Shown here: one piece after another, positions 44,033 through 53,377 of the stretch | Layout: the number at the start of each line of letters is the position of its first letter | Numbering within the stretch: the stretch's first letter is position 1 | Source of the DNA: Syntrophobacterales bacterium | GTDB lineage: Bacteria > Desulfobacterota > Desulfobaccia > Desulfobaccales > 0-14-0-80-60-11 | Assembly: GCA_020060385.1 (NCBI GenBank) | Contig: JAGVAH010000028.1 | Location: 22,204-86,203 of the forward strand | Reading direction: 5' to 3' | DNA: 64,000 nt | The notes under the pieces: generated by a model | Seen by the model: only the letters and a program-made list of their open reading frames with translations | Told to the model about the DNA's origin: nothing | Database searches by the model: none | Made by a program: the position numbers and the translations under genes

Positions 44033-46675
44033 TCAGAACTGGCTGCCCACGGTGAATTCCCAGTTGCTATGTTTCTCCCAGGATCTGGGCGCCAGGTTAT
44101 AGCCCCATTCCACCCGCAAGGGGCCCATGGGCGAGAACCACCTAAACCCCACTCCCACCGAAGTGCGCAAGAAGGGATTAACCATGTTGCCGCCGTAAAC
44201 ATTACCCGCGTCGAAAAAGACGGTGCCCATCACTCCTAGCTTCGTAAGCAGGGGAAAGCGATATTCGACGTTAAGCTGCAGGAACTTGTCGCCCCCGATG
44301 CGGTCGTTCGTCGAGGGATCCCGGGGGCTGATATCAGCATATTTAAACCCGCGGATGGAGTCAATGCCCCCCAGATAAAACTTCTCGTACGCGGGCAGGG
44401 CGCCCCAGGGTAGTCTTTGCATATAACCGAAGCGCCCGTGCAAGACACCCACGGTCTTCCAGAAGAGAGGGAAATACCAGCCTGATTCCGCGACATAACG
44501 CATGAACGCGGTATCTCCTCCCAAGCCGGCCATTTCCAGAGCGAAGCTGTTGTCAGAGCCCCGGGTGGGATTAAAGATGGCATCCCGGGAATCCCGCCTG
44601 ATGGACGCGGAAACGGCGCTGGTATTATGGATGGTCGCGGCTTCCTGCAATACCGCTGAGGCATTGGCCTGCAGGCCGCTAAGTTTGACATTTTCAAAGC
44701 GATACATGCCGTAGACCCGGGTATACTTCCAACGCAAGGGATGGCCGAACCGTACATCCCCGCCCCAGCTAACCCGGGTATATTCGTTGTAGTCCCGGGC
44801 CCAATTGAAAGCGTCAAAACCCGCGGACAGGGGCCGGTCAAAGAGGTAAGGTTCTGTAAAACTCAGCCGGAAACGGTGGGAGATGGCGCCGATGATTCCC
44901 TGCACCTTCAATTGCTGCCCCCGGCCGAATAGATTGTTCTGGCTGACTTCCACCAATCCCACTAACTTGTCCTGGGTGCTGTAACCCGCGCCGAGTCCGA
45001 AGGTGCCGGTAGGTCTCTCTTTAACCGTAATCTTGAGATTCATCCGGTCTGGGGCGCTACCCGGATTGGTGCTGAAGTTCACATCTTCAAAATACTCCAG
45101 ACGCCGCAGGTTCTTAATGCTTTCTTTGAGCTTGGTGGCGGAGAACATCTCCTGCTCGTAAACCCGCAACTCCCGACGGATCACCTTGTCCCGGGTCCTG
45201 ACATTGCCGGCGATTTCAATGCGGTCGAAATAGATCTTCCGGCCTTTGTGCATATCGAAGGTCACATCCACCGTCAGATCCTGGTCATTTTCCTTCACCA
45301 ACGGCACGATATCAGCATTGGCGTACCCGAAGTCCGCATAAAAATCAGAGAGGGTGGTCAGATCTTTTTGCACCACCTCCCGGCTGTAAATCTTTTCTTT
45401 GGGCAGGTCGATGAGCTCCGCGAGCTTAGCCTTTTCCTCCAGAAGTTCTCCCTGGAAATCGACCTTGCCCACTTTATACTGGGGGCCTTCCTCCACGGGG
45501 ATGGTGATATAGATATTTTTCCCCTGAATATCAATCTTGGGTTCCCCAACTTTGGCTTTGATGAATCCATGGTTGAAATAATAGGCCGCGATTTTTTCCA
45601 GATCCCGCTCCAGGACATCCTTGGTCAGTTTTCCAGAGCCGGTGACGAAAGAAATAATGCTTTTTTCTTTAGTCTCCATCACCTTTCTCAGGTCTTTGGC
45701 CTTGACTGACCTGTTGCCCGTAAAATTGATTTCCTTGACCCCCACTTTTTCGCCTTCGTTGATGTGCAGCACCAGGTCGGTTTCGGTCTTGGTCACCGGT
45801 ATTAGTTCATAGGTCACCTTGGCTTCATAATAACCCTTATCCCGATAAAGATTGATGATCTTATTGATATTTTCCTTGATGGCCGTTTCCGAAGCCACCA
45901 TGAAAGGTTTGAGGTCGGTTACCTCCAGGATCTTGTCCTTTTTGATCTTGTGCTGGCCCTTGACAATGATCTCTTTAATGGCCGGTTTTTCCTGGACCAG
46001 CAAGGTTAGGACCCGTCCCTCCGGGGTGTCGCTGACATCGATTTTCACATCCGTGAAATACCCCATCTTATAGACGGCCTTGATATCATCCCGGAGACGT
46101 GAAGGGGAGATGATTTCTCCCTCCCGGGTCTGCATGACGCCCAGGATGGCGTCCTTCTCAATGCGGCGGTTTCCTTTGATGATAATGCGATTGATTCGTT
46201 CTTTCCCCAGGATCTTGAGGCTCACGTCCTGGGCCAGCTGGCGGCTGAGACCGGCAAGGGCCTTAAGCCCCGTGCCTTGAAGTTTGACGGGGGCCGTGGG
46301 GGCCCGGCGGGAGAGGTCCAGGATCTTGGCCTCCAGGGCCAGGGCATCACCCACGATGATCAATTGGCCCAGAATAACCACATCGGCGCCCACCTTGCGG
46401 CCGATATCCTGGGCCAGGGTCTCCGTCAGCGGCTCCTGGATCTTGGCCAGCTCCCGGTGCAATTCCTCCTGGGAGACCAGGGTAAAACCCTCGGTCTTGA
46501 GACGGTCCTGCATTTCCTGGCGCACCTTTTCCCCCAAGAACTCCATGGGCGTCTTGCTGACGACGCTAAAAGGCAGAACCGCCACTTTTTTTAAGGCTAT
46601 CTCTGGTTCCTGGGCCAGGGCGGGCCAGGAGCAGGCTATCACTAAAAAGATTGGAAATATCAGGCGTTTTAACAC
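44033..46675 (-). CDS. bamA: Outer membrane protein assembly factor BamA with extra N-terminal domain
   Basis: The 880-residue protein has a signal peptide (1-21, CSWPALA). Residues about 28-150 (KKVAVLPFSVVSKTPMEFLG; VGADVVILGQLI) look like a TolB-N/CsgG-type alpha-beta domain, not a POTRA. Five POTRA domains follow (about 155-500; RIIIKGNRRIEKD, EIIVKGQHKIKKD, EINFTGNRSVKAKDL, VDFQGELLEEKAK and RIEIAGNVRTRDKVI start the repeats). Then comes the 16-strand barrel, with GGIDSIRGFKYADISPRD as the VRGF/Y loop and a final Phe (EFTVGSQF). At 880 residues it is longer than the 800-residue E. coli protein because of the added domain. The start is GTG, one base after the lolD stop. Confidence 0.95.
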   Translation of the reverse strand: MLKRLIFPIFLVIACSWPALAQEPEIALKKVAVLPFSVVSKTPMEFLGEKVRQEMQDRLKTEGFTLVSQEELHRELAKIQEPLTETLAQDIGRKVGADVVILGQLIIVGDALALEAKILDLSRRAPTAPVKLQGTGLKALAGLSRQLAQDVSLKILGKERINRIIIKGNRRIEKDAILGVMQTREGEIISPSRLRDDIKAVYKMGYFTDVKIDVSDTPEGRVLTLLVQEKPAIKEIIVKGQHKIKKDKILEVTDLKPFMVASETAIKENINKIINLYRDKGYYEAKVTYELIPVTKTETDLVLHINEGEKVGVKEINFTGNRSVKAKDLRKVMETKEKSIISFVTGSGKLTKDVLERDLEKIAAYYFNHGFIKAKVGEPKIDIQGKNIYITIPVEEGPQYKVGKVDFQGELLEEKAKLAELIDLPKEKIYSREVVQKDLTTLSDFYADFGYANADIVPLVKENDQDLTVDVTFDMHKGRKIYFDRIEIAGNVRTRDKVIRRELRVYEQEMFSATKLKESIKNLRRLEYFEDVNFSTNPGSAPDRMNLKITVKERPTGTFGLGAGYSTQDKLVGLVEVSQNNLFGRGQQLKVQGIIGAISHRFRLSFTEPYLFDRPLSAGFDAFNWARDYNEYTRVSWGGDVRFGHPLRWKYTRVYGMYRFENVKLSGLQANASAVLQEAATIHNTSAVSASIRRDSRDAIFNPTRGSDNSFALEMAGLGGDTAFMRYVAESGWYFPLFWKTVGVLHGRFGYMQRLPWGALPAYEKFYLGGIDSIRGFKYADISPRDPSTNDRIGGDKFLQLNVEYRFPLLTKLGVMGTVFFDAGNVYGGNMVNPFLRTSVGVGFRWFSPMGPLRVEWGYNLAPRSWEKHSNWEFTVGSQF

Positions 46676-46676
46676 C

Positions 46677-47387
46677 TCATTCCCCCTGTAAAAATACCGC
46701 CTTGCCGTCCACCAGGGTGACCCGGCGATCCAAAGCCTGGGCTAACTCCATATTGTGGGTGACGATGACCGAGGTGAGACCCCGCTCCCGGTTAAGCTGG
46801 AGCAACAGCTCCTGCAACCGGGCCCCGCTCTTGGGGTCCAGATTGCCGGTGGGCTCATCCGCCAAGAGCACCTCCGGATCGAGCACCAGGGCCCGGGCTA
46901 CAGCCACCCGCTGCTGCTCGCCCCCGGAAAGGGTGGAGACCCGGTGGGTCAGGCGCGCCTCCAGCCCCACGCTGGCCAATATGGCCTCGGCTCGCTGCCG
47001 GATCGAGGCATAGGGCTCCCGGGCGATCAATCCGGGTATCATCACATTCTCCAGGGCGTTGAACTCCGGGAGCAGATGGTGAAATTGAAAGACAAAGCCC
47101 ACCTTCCGGTTCCGGAAACTCGCCAAGCGGCGGTCATCCAGGGCGAAGACCTCTTCCCCCTCCCAGAGCACCTCTCCCCCGGAGGGACGTTCCAGAGTTC
47201 CCAGGATATGGAGCAAGGTGGACTTGCCCACCCCGGAGGCCCCGACGATGGCCAGGGTCTCCCCCCGGAAGATTTCCAGATCCACCCCCTGGAGCACTTC
47301 CACCAGGATGCCGTTGTGTTTAAAGGTCTTGGTTAGCCCGCGGAGCCGGATTTTTACAGACCTCTCCTCTGGGCGTCCGCCTACCAT
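46677..47387 (-). CDS. lolD: Lipoprotein-release ABC transporter ATPase LolD
   Basis: This is the ATPase of the LolCDE-type complex that frees outer-membrane lipoproteins from the inner membrane. I take the ATG at 47387 (236 residues, family length); upstream TTG codons at 47456 and 47411 are open but less likely. Walker A is GASGVGKST near 49-57, Q-loop FQFHHLLPEFNALENV, signature LSGGEQQRVA, Walker B VLLADEPTGNLD. It lies between the two permeases and bamA. The 111 bases upstream may contain part of the coding sequence if the longer start is used. Confidence 0.94.
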   Translation of the reverse strand: MVGGRPEERSVKIRLRGLTKTFKHNGILVEVLQGVDLEIFRGETLAIVGASGVGKSTLLHILGTLERPSGGEVLWEGEEVFALDDRRLASFRNRKVGFVFQFHHLLPEFNALENVMIPGLIAREPYASIRQRAEAILASVGLEARLTHRVSTLSGGEQQRVAVARALVLDPEVLLADEPTGNLDPKSGARLQELLLQLNRERGLTSVIVTHNMELAQALDRRVTLVDGKAVFLQGE

Positions 47388-47498
47388 ATCACTTTCCCCT
47401 ATGGGCGTCAATGCAGCTTCCTCTTCAGAGATTTTATTACCGGCAAGCAGCCCCAAACCCTGACGCCATCTGCGTGATAGATTCTGGCAGCCTCCTTC

Positions 47499-48734
47499 TT
47501 ATTCATAGCGGATCGCCTCCACCGGGTCCAACCGGGCCGCCTGCCAGGAGGGATAGAGGGTGGCCACAAAACTGATGGCCAGGGCCGCGCCGATGATCAA
47601 CACCAGGTCCAGCCCCTGCACCTGCACCGGCAGGGTGGAGATATAGTAAACGTCCCGGGGCAGCTTGATGAACTCATACTGCTTCAGCAGGGCGCAGAGG
47701 AACAGCCCCAATCCCACCCCGATGGTGGTGCCGATACACCCGATGACCATGCCCTTGAGGATAAAGATCTGCATGATGCTCTGCTGGGTGGCGCCCATGG
47801 ATTTGAGGATGGCGATGTCCTTGGTCTTTTTCATGACCATCATGAACAGGGTGCTGGCAATGCCGAACGCGGCCACCAGGATGATCAGGGTGAGGATGAT
47901 GAACATGGCGATCTTTTCCAGCTTCAAGGCGGAGAAGAGACTGCGGTTCATCTGCATCCAGTCCTTGGTGGTGAAGGGGGGCCCTAATTTTTGCTGGATG
48001 GCCGCGGCGATGCGGTCCGCGGCGTAGATATCCTTCACTTCCACTTCCAGGCCGGTGACCCGGTCTCCCAGACCCAGGAACTGCTGCAAGGAGGGGATGC
48101 TGGTATAGACCAGGGTGTTGTCGAATTCGTACATCCCGGAATGAAAAATGGCGCTCACCCGGAAGGGTTTCATCCGGGGCATCCGGCCCATGGGGGTGAG
48201 GGTGCCCAGGGGGGAGATGATGTTCAGATAGTCGCCGATGTTCAGATTCAGGTTGCGGGAGAGTTCGTTGCCGATGGCGATGCGGGGCGGTTCCCCCGGG
48301 GCCCCCTCCGCCAGGTCGGCAAAGCGTCCCCTCGACACTTCCAGGCCCCGGGGTCCGCCCTTGCGGATAGTATTGAGGTCCAGGCCCCGGATCACCCCCC
48401 CGGAGATATTGCCGGGCGCGGAGAGCATCACCTGGGTATAGATGAAGGGGTAGACGTCCACCACCCCGGGGACGGTTTTGACCCGGGCCGCCATCTGGCG
48501 GTAATCCGTCAGGCTGGTGCCGTGCTTGAGGAGGATGATGTGGGCGTTGACGCTGAGGATCTTCTTCTTCAGGTCCTGGTCAAAGCCGGTCATCACCCCG
48601 ATGACCACGATGAGGGCCATGACCCCTACCGCCACGCCGGCCACGGAAATCAGGGTGCTCCAGGAGATGAAGCCTTTTTGCCGTTTGACCCCCCGCAGGT
48701 AGCGCAGAGCCACGAAAGTCTCGAAAAAACCCAA
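47499..48734 (-). CDS. Lipoprotein-release ABC transporter permease (LolC/E type), copy 2
   Basis: The 411-residue permease has an N-terminal helix (about 24-48), a large periplasmic domain (about 50-270) and three C-terminal helices with the FtsX-like MKKTKDIAILKSMGATQQSI coupling segment. It ends in SWQAARLDPVEAIRYE. The TTG start has AAAGGAG nine bases ahead. It is well over half identical to the permease just upstream (48758-50002), so the two form a tandem duplicate and probably a LolC/LolE-like heterodimer with LolD. Confidence 0.92.
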   Translation of the reverse strand: MGFFETFVALRYLRGVKRQKGFISWSTLISVAGVAVGVMALIVVIGVMTGFDQDLKKKILSVNAHIILLKHGTSLTDYRQMAARVKTVPGVVDVYPFIYTQVMLSAPGNISGGVIRGLDLNTIRKGGPRGLEVSRGRFADLAEGAPGEPPRIAIGNELSRNLNLNIGDYLNIISPLGTLTPMGRMPRMKPFRVSAIFHSGMYEFDNTLVYTSIPSLQQFLGLGDRVTGLEVEVKDIYAADRIAAAIQQKLGPPFTTKDWMQMNRSLFSALKLEKIAMFIILTLIILVAAFGIASTLFMMVMKKTKDIAILKSMGATQQSIMQIFILKGMVIGCIGTTIGVGLGLFLCALLKQYEFIKLPRDVYYISTLPVQVQGLDLVLIIGAALAISFVATLYPSWQAARLDPVEAIRYE

Positions 48735-48757
48735 ACTCGCGGGGTCTCCTTTAGCTT

Positions 48758-50002
48758 TTACTCATGGCGGATTGCCTCCACAGGATCCAGACGGGCCGCC
48801 TGCCAGGAGGGATAGAGGGAAGCGGCGATGGTGATGGCCATGGCCGCCACGATAATATAGAGGAGATCCAGGACCTGGATCTGCACCGGCAAGGTGTTCA
48901 GATAATAGATGTCCTTAGGTATCTTGATGAATTGATACCTTTTCAAAACCTCGCAAAGAGTCAATCCCCCTAAGGTCCCCAGGGAAACACCCACTGCGCC
49001 GATACAAGAGCCGCTCAGCAGAAAGATCTGGATGACACTGCCAGTTTTGGCCCCCATGGACCTGAGGATGGCGATGTCCCTGGTCTTCCGCATGACCATC
49101 ATGAACAGAGTACTGGCGATGCCCAGGGCGGCCACCAGGATGATCAGGGTCAAGATGATAAACATGACGACCTTTTGCATCTGTAAGGCCAAAAAAAGGG
49201 GACGGTGCATCTTTTGCCAGTCCCGGCTGAAAAAGGGGGGGCCCAGTTTGGCGTCAATGGCCTTAGCCACCCGGTCAGCGGCATAGATATCCGCTACCTG
49301 CACCTCCAGGCCGGTGACCTGATTTCCCAACCCCAAGAACTCCTGCATCCTGGGAATACTGAGAAATATGAGCCCTGAATCGAATTCATACATGCCCGCA
49401 TGGAAAATGGCGCTAACCCGAAAGGTCTTCATGCTGGGCTGCCGTCCCGTGGCGGTGACCCTTCCCAGGGGGGAAATGATGTTCAGGTAGCTGCCCACCT
49501 GGAGATTTAACTTCTGGGCCATCTCGTTGCCGATGGCGATGGCCGGGGATTCCTCCGGTCCCTTGGCCGTCAGGTCCTGCCAACGACCCTGCTGCAATGC
49601 CAATCCCTGGGGGCCCCCAGCCGCCAGTACGGCCGGATCGATGCCCCGCAGCACTCCCCCGGCCAGGCCCCCCGCCCCGGAGATCATCACCTGGGTATAG
49701 ATGAAGGGATGCACGCCCCTCACCCCCGGCACCGTTTTTACCTTGTGGGTCACCTGCTCGTGGTCGGTGAATTGGGCCCCTCCCTTCAAGAGAAGGATAT
49801 GGGCGCTGATTCCCAGGATCTTTTTGGTCATTTCCTGGGTGTAGCCGGTCATCACCCCGATAACCACGATGAGGGCCATGACTCCCAAGGCCACACCGGC
49901 CATGGAAATAAAGGAGCTCAGGGAAATGAACCCCTTTTGCCCCTTGATTCCCCTTAAGTAGCGCAGAGCCACGAAAGTCTCAAAAAGACCCAAGACTCTC
50001 AC
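48758..50002 (-). CDS. Lipoprotein-release ABC transporter permease (LolC/E type), copy 1
   Basis: This 414-residue permease has the same layout as the next gene: LGLFETFVALRYLRG at the start, a periplasmic domain, three C-terminal helices with RKTRDIAILRSMGAKTGSV, and the end SWQAARLDPVEAIRHE. The GTG start overlaps the lysS stop (GTGA); a TTG three codons later is the alternative. LolC and LolE cannot be told apart by sequence in this lineage, so no symbol is given. The two copies have diverged most in the middle of the periplasmic domain. Confidence 0.92.
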   Translation of the reverse strand: MRVLGLFETFVALRYLRGIKGQKGFISLSSFISMAGVALGVMALIVVIGVMTGYTQEMTKKILGISAHILLLKGGAQFTDHEQVTHKVKTVPGVRGVHPFIYTQVMISGAGGLAGGVLRGIDPAVLAAGGPQGLALQQGRWQDLTAKGPEESPAIAIGNEMAQKLNLQVGSYLNIISPLGRVTATGRQPSMKTFRVSAIFHAGMYEFDSGLIFLSIPRMQEFLGLGNQVTGLEVQVADIYAADRVAKAIDAKLGPPFFSRDWQKMHRPLFLALQMQKVVMFIILTLIILVAALGIASTLFMMVMRKTRDIAILRSMGAKTGSVIQIFLLSGSCIGAVGVSLGTLGGLTLCEVLKRYQFIKIPKDIYYLNTLPVQIQVLDLLYIIVAAMAITIAASLYPSWQAARLDPVEAIRHE

Positions 50003-51486
50003 CTTTCCGGTCGCATTTGGGGGAAGAGGATCACATCCCGGATGGAAGGGGAGTCGGTGAGGAGCATCACCAACCTGTCAATGCCGATGCCTTCCCCCGC
50101 GGTGGGGGGCATGCCGTGCTCCAGGGCCAGCAGAAAATCTTCGTCCACTGCGGGTGGCTCTTCCTCGTCGCCGGCCAATCTGGCGGCCACCTGCTTCTCG
50201 AAGCGTTCCCGCTGGTCATCCGGGTCATTGAGCTCGGAGAAGGCGTTGGCCATCTCCCGGCCGGCGATGAACAGCTCGAAGCGGTCCACCACCTCCGGGT
50301 CGGTGTCGCTCTTCCGGGACAGAGGCGAGGTCTCCAGGGGGTAGCCCAGGATAAAGGTGGGTTGCTGCAGGTGGACCTCCACCAAGAGGTCGAAGAGCTT
50401 GGTCAGGGCTCGGCCGTAACCCTCCCCGGGCCGCAGGGTGATGCCTTCCTTCTGGGCCAGGGCCACCAGGGCCTCCCGGTCCCGGACCACCTCCCGGGGG
50501 ATGCCGCCCACCGCGGTGAGGGATTCCCTCAGGTCCAGGCGCCGCCAGGGGGGGGTGAGATCGATCTCCTGGCCCTGGTATTGGAGCTTCAGACTCCCCA
50601 GGAGATTTTGGGCCACGTGGGCCACGAGCTCCTCCGTCAGGGTCATCAGGTCTTCATAGGTGGCATAGGCCTGGTAAAACTCCAGCATGGTGAACTCCGG
50701 ATTATGCTGGATGGACAGACCCTCGTTGCGAAAATTGCGGTTGATCTCGAAGACCCGTTCCAGCCCCCCCACCACCAGGCGCTTCAGGTAGAGTTCCGGG
50801 GCGATGCGCAGATAGAGGTCCATATCCAGGGCCATATGATGGGTGATGAAGGGCCGGGCCGTGGCCCCCCCGGGGAGGGGCTGCATCATGGGGGTTTCCA
50901 CTTCCAGGAAGCCCCGGCCCTCCAGGAATTGCCGCACCAGGCGGATAATGGCCGTGCGCTGCATAAAAACCTCCCGCACCTGGGGATTGACCATCAGGTC
51001 CAGATAGCGCTGGCGGTAGCGGGTCTCCACGTCCGTGAGGCCGTGGTATTTCTCCGGCAGGGGTTTCAGGGACTTGGTGAGGAGGGTGAGCTTGTTGACC
51101 GCCAGGGTCAGTTCCTGGGTGCGGGTGCGGAAGAGGGCGCCCTCGAAGCCCACGATGTCTCCCAGGTCCAGCTTCTTAAAGAGGGCGAAGGCCTCGTCCC
51201 CTACCACTTGCCGCTGCACGTAGGCCTGAATGCGCTCCCCGCTGCCGTCCTGGATATGGCAGAAGGAGGCCTTGCCGAACTCCCGGATCAGCACTAGGCG
51301 GCCGGCCAGGCGGAAATCCTGGTGCAACTCTTCCAACTCCGGGCCGCCTAAGGAGTCGTATTGCCCCCGCACCATGGCGATGCTGTGACTGGGGTGGTAG
51401 CGGTTGAAAAAGGGGTCGATCCCTTGTTGGCGGAGTTCCGCCAGCTTTTCCCGTCTCTGGCTGATGATGCGGTCGGATAAGGACAT
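49999..51486 (-). CDS. lysS: Lysyl-tRNA synthetase (class II)
   Basis: The enzyme charges tRNA-Lys with lysine. The 495-residue protein has an OB-fold anticodon-binding domain (about 50-150, GRLVLIREFGKASFCHIQDGSG, in part), then the class II core: motif 2 FEINRNFRNEGLSIQHNPEFT, motif 3 GEGIGIDRLVMLL. The class II type is distinguished from the archaeal class I enzyme by these motifs. It is the first gene of the envelope operon; the next gene starts within its stop codon. The pairing lysS-lolCE-lolD is frequent in related bacteria. Confidence 0.97.
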   Translation of the reverse strand: MSLSDRIISQRREKLAELRQQGIDPFFNRYHPSHSIAMVRGQYDSLGGPELEELHQDFRLAGRLVLIREFGKASFCHIQDGSGERIQAYVQRQVVGDEAFALFKKLDLGDIVGFEGALFRTRTQELTLAVNKLTLLTKSLKPLPEKYHGLTDVETRYRQRYLDLMVNPQVREVFMQRTAIIRLVRQFLEGRGFLEVETPMMQPLPGGATARPFITHHMALDMDLYLRIAPELYLKRLVVGGLERVFEINRNFRNEGLSIQHNPEFTMLEFYQAYATYEDLMTLTEELVAHVAQNLLGSLKLQYQGQEIDLTPPWRRLDLRESLTAVGGIPREVVRDREALVALAQKEGITLRPGEGYGRALTKLFDLLVEVHLQQPTFILGYPLETSPLSRKSDTDPEVVDRFELFIAGREMANAFSELNDPDDQRERFEKQVAARLAGDEEEPPAVDEDFLLALEHGMPPTAGEGIGIDRLVMLLTDSPSIRDVILFPQMRPER

Positions 51487-51781
51487 TTTTAAACCTAAAG
51501 AAATTTGGGCAAAATCTAAGGAGATGATTCTTAAAACTTTAGATTTTTAGATTATTACCGAGATATAGTCAACCCCTAATCAGGGGGCCTGGGGACTGCC
51601 GGGACGTGCACGCCCCGGGGCTTTCTCTCCCCCTCCGGGGGTGTCCGGGAATATCTGGACCTACCGGGATGGCGGATGGCATCCTTTACCATGCGCTCCC
51701 AACATGACGCTTTTCAATTTAGATGATTTCCTGTCCTGGACATTAATTAATGCTTGTAGTTCAGTTTTAGTTTTTTATTTA

Positions 51782-51790
51782 TGCTATAAT
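51782..51790 (+). promoter_or_regulatory. Extended -10 promoter element
   Basis: TGCTATAAT is a perfect extended -10 (TGnTATAAT) in an AT-rich stretch. No good -35 lies at normal spacing. Transcription from it would start near 51797 and meet the hairpin at 51816-51857. Confidence 0.45.
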
Positions 51791-51815
51791 AAACAATAAA
51801 GATCACGATAGCGGT

Positions 51816-51857
51816 GCCCGGACCCGGCCCCCTGGGGCTCCGGGCTTTAATATTTTT
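51816..51857 (+). terminator. Terminator-like hairpin upstream of the yjbQ-like gene
   Basis: GCCCGGA (51816-51822) pairs with TCCGGGC (51839-51845), with GC-rich pairing inside, followed by TTTAATATTTTT. It may end a short transcript from the extended -10 promoter or attenuate expression of the downstream genes. Confidence 0.5.
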
Positions 51858-51883
51858 GACTTTCGAAAAAATTCGCGCATAAT
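51856..51883 (+). promoter_or_regulatory. Candidate sigma70 promoter of the yjbQ-phoH operon
   Basis: TTGACT (51856-51861) and CATAAT (51878-51883) with 16-base spacing each match consensus at five of six positions. Transcription would start near 51890, leaving a leader of about 35 bases. Confidence 0.6.
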
Positions 51884-51926
51884 TTTTGTAGATAACTAGA
51901 GTTTCTGCTAAAATGCCCAAGTGAAA

Positions 51927-52364
51927 ATGTTCTCCCTGGAGACCTTTGAACTGGAAGTGAACACCACTGGCGGCACCGACATCCTGGATCTCACGCCCGG
52001 GGTGGCTGCCAAAGTGCGGCAGAGCGGCCTGACCGATGGCTTGCTCAATCTCTTCATCTCCGGGTCCACTGCGGCCTTGAGCACCATTGAATATGAATCC
52101 GGGGTGGTCAATGACCTCCGGGAGGCCATCGAGCGCCTCTTCCCCCGGGATCTGATCTATGAGCACGACGCCCGCTGGGGAGACGGCAACGGTTACTCCC
52201 ACGTGCGGGCCGCGTTCCTGAAGCCTTCCCTAAATATCCCCATTGAGGATGGACGCCTGCTGCTGGGGACCTGGCAGCAGATCGTCCTCCTGGATTTTGA
52301 CAACCGCCCCCGGCAGCGGCGCATCCGGGGCCAAATCATGGGGATCAGGCCGGCAAACGGGTGA
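51927..52364 (+). CDS. YjbQ/UPF0047 family protein
   Basis: The protein has 145 residues from ATG 51927; GTG at 51921 adds two. It belongs to the UPF0047/YjbQ family of small beta-sandwich proteins, some of which show weak thiamine-phosphate-synthase activity. [32 protein letters not shown] and [18 protein letters not shown] are the conserved pieces, with His in GYSHVRA as a likely metal ligand. No clear ribosome-binding site precedes either start, and the mRNA leader may be very short. phoH begins close to its stop. Confidence 0.88.
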   Translation: MFSLETFELEVNTTGGTDILDLTPGVAAKVRQSGLTDGLLNLFISGSTAALSTIEYESGVVNDLREAIERLFPRDLIYEHDARWGDGNGYSHVRAAFLKPSLNIPIEDGRLLLGTWQQIVLLDFDNRPRQRRIRGQIMGIRPANG

Positions 52365-52390
52365 GACCCTCCAAGCCCAGACCCTTAGAC

Positions 52391-53377
52391 ATGCCCCAAA
52401 CCCAGCTCACCTTTGAAGACAATGCCTTGGCCCAGGCCTTATTTGGCCAGCAGGGTCAGCACCTGCGCATCATCGGCCGCGCCTTGGGAGTCAAGTTGCA
52501 GGTCCGGGGCAACCAGATAACCATGAACGGTCCCGAACCGGAGCTGGCCCTGGCCCGGCGGGTCTTGAGCGAACTATATGGCCTGCTCCAGGCCAATTAT
52601 CCGGTCCATCCCCAGGATGTGCAGTACGCCATCAAGATCATCCAGGAAAAGGAAAACGCCTCGGTCCAAGACATCTTCCTGGACACCGTCTTTATCTCCG
52701 CCATGAAGCGGCGCATCTCCCCCAAGAGCCTCAATCAAAAGCGTTACCTGGAGGCCATGCGCCACCATGACATCGTCTTCGGCATCGGCCCCGCGGGCAC
52801 CGGCAAGACCTATCTGGCCATGGCCATGGCCGTGGCCGCCTTGATGAATCAGGAGTTCATCCGCATCGTTTTGGCCCGGCCCGCGGTGGAGGCCGGGGAA
52901 AAGCTGGGATTCCTCCCCGGCGACCTCTATGAAAAGGTCAACCCGTATCTGCGGCCCCTGTACGACGCGCTCCATGATATGATGGACTTTGAAAAGGCCT
53001 CCCGCCTGGTGCAGCGGGGAGTGATCGAGGTTGCCCCCTTGGCTTTCATGCGGGGCCGCACCTTGAACGACTCCTTCGTCATCCTGGATGAAGCCCAGAA
53101 CACCACCTCCGAGCAGATGATGATGTTTTTGACCCGGTTGGGCTTTGGCGCCAAGGCGGTGATTACTGGGGATGTGACCCAGATCGATCTCCCCGCGGGG
53201 GTGACCTCTGGTTTGGTGGAGGCCCGGGACCTGCTGGAAAACGTGGAGGGCATTGCTTTCGTTCACTTCACCGAACGGGATGTGGTGCGCCATCCCCTGG
53301 TCCAGGACATCATTCGCGCCTATGAAAGCCGCCGCGGCCGCCGGGCCGCAGCCACTCGGGACCCCGCCCATGCCTGA
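52391..53377 (+). CDS. phoH: PhoH-family ATPase
   Basis: The 328-residue protein belongs to the PhoH/YbeZ family, ATPases linked to RNA metabolism and usually encoded beside YbeY, as here. An N-terminal KH-like part ([19 protein letters not shown], in part) is followed by Walker [12 protein letters not shown] near 133-143 and Walker [16 protein letters not shown] near 227-241. The ATG at 52391 fits homologue starts; a GTG at 52361 overlaps the preceding stop (GTGA) and would add ten residues. The stop overlaps the next gene by eight bases. Confidence 0.93.
   Translation: MPQTQLTFEDNALAQALFGQQGQHLRIIGRALGVKLQVRGNQITMNGPEPELALARRVLSELYGLLQANYPVHPQDVQYAIKIIQEKENASVQDIFLDTVFISAMKRRISPKSLNQKRYLEAMRHHDIVFGIGPAGTGKTYLAMAMAVAALMNQEFIRIVLARPAVEAGEKLGFLPGDLYEKVNPYLRPLYDALHDMMDFEKASRLVQRGVIEVAPLAFMRGRTLNDSFVILDEAQNTTSEQMMMFLTRLGFGAKAVITGDVTQIDLPAGVTSGLVEARDLLENVEGIAFVHFTERDVVRHPLVQDIIRAYESRRGRRAAATRDPAHA

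Larger units (their letters stand above)
51487..51926. other. 440-base divergent control region between lysS and the yjbQ-like gene
   Basis: The region contains promoters in both directions, of which only the plus-strand ones are readable (51782-51790 and 51856-51883), and a terminator-like hairpin (51816-51857) between them. 51590-51720 is GC-rich with several short palindromes (CCCCGGGG; CCCCCTCCGGGGG). No gene and no known structured RNA is recognised. Confidence 0.6.
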
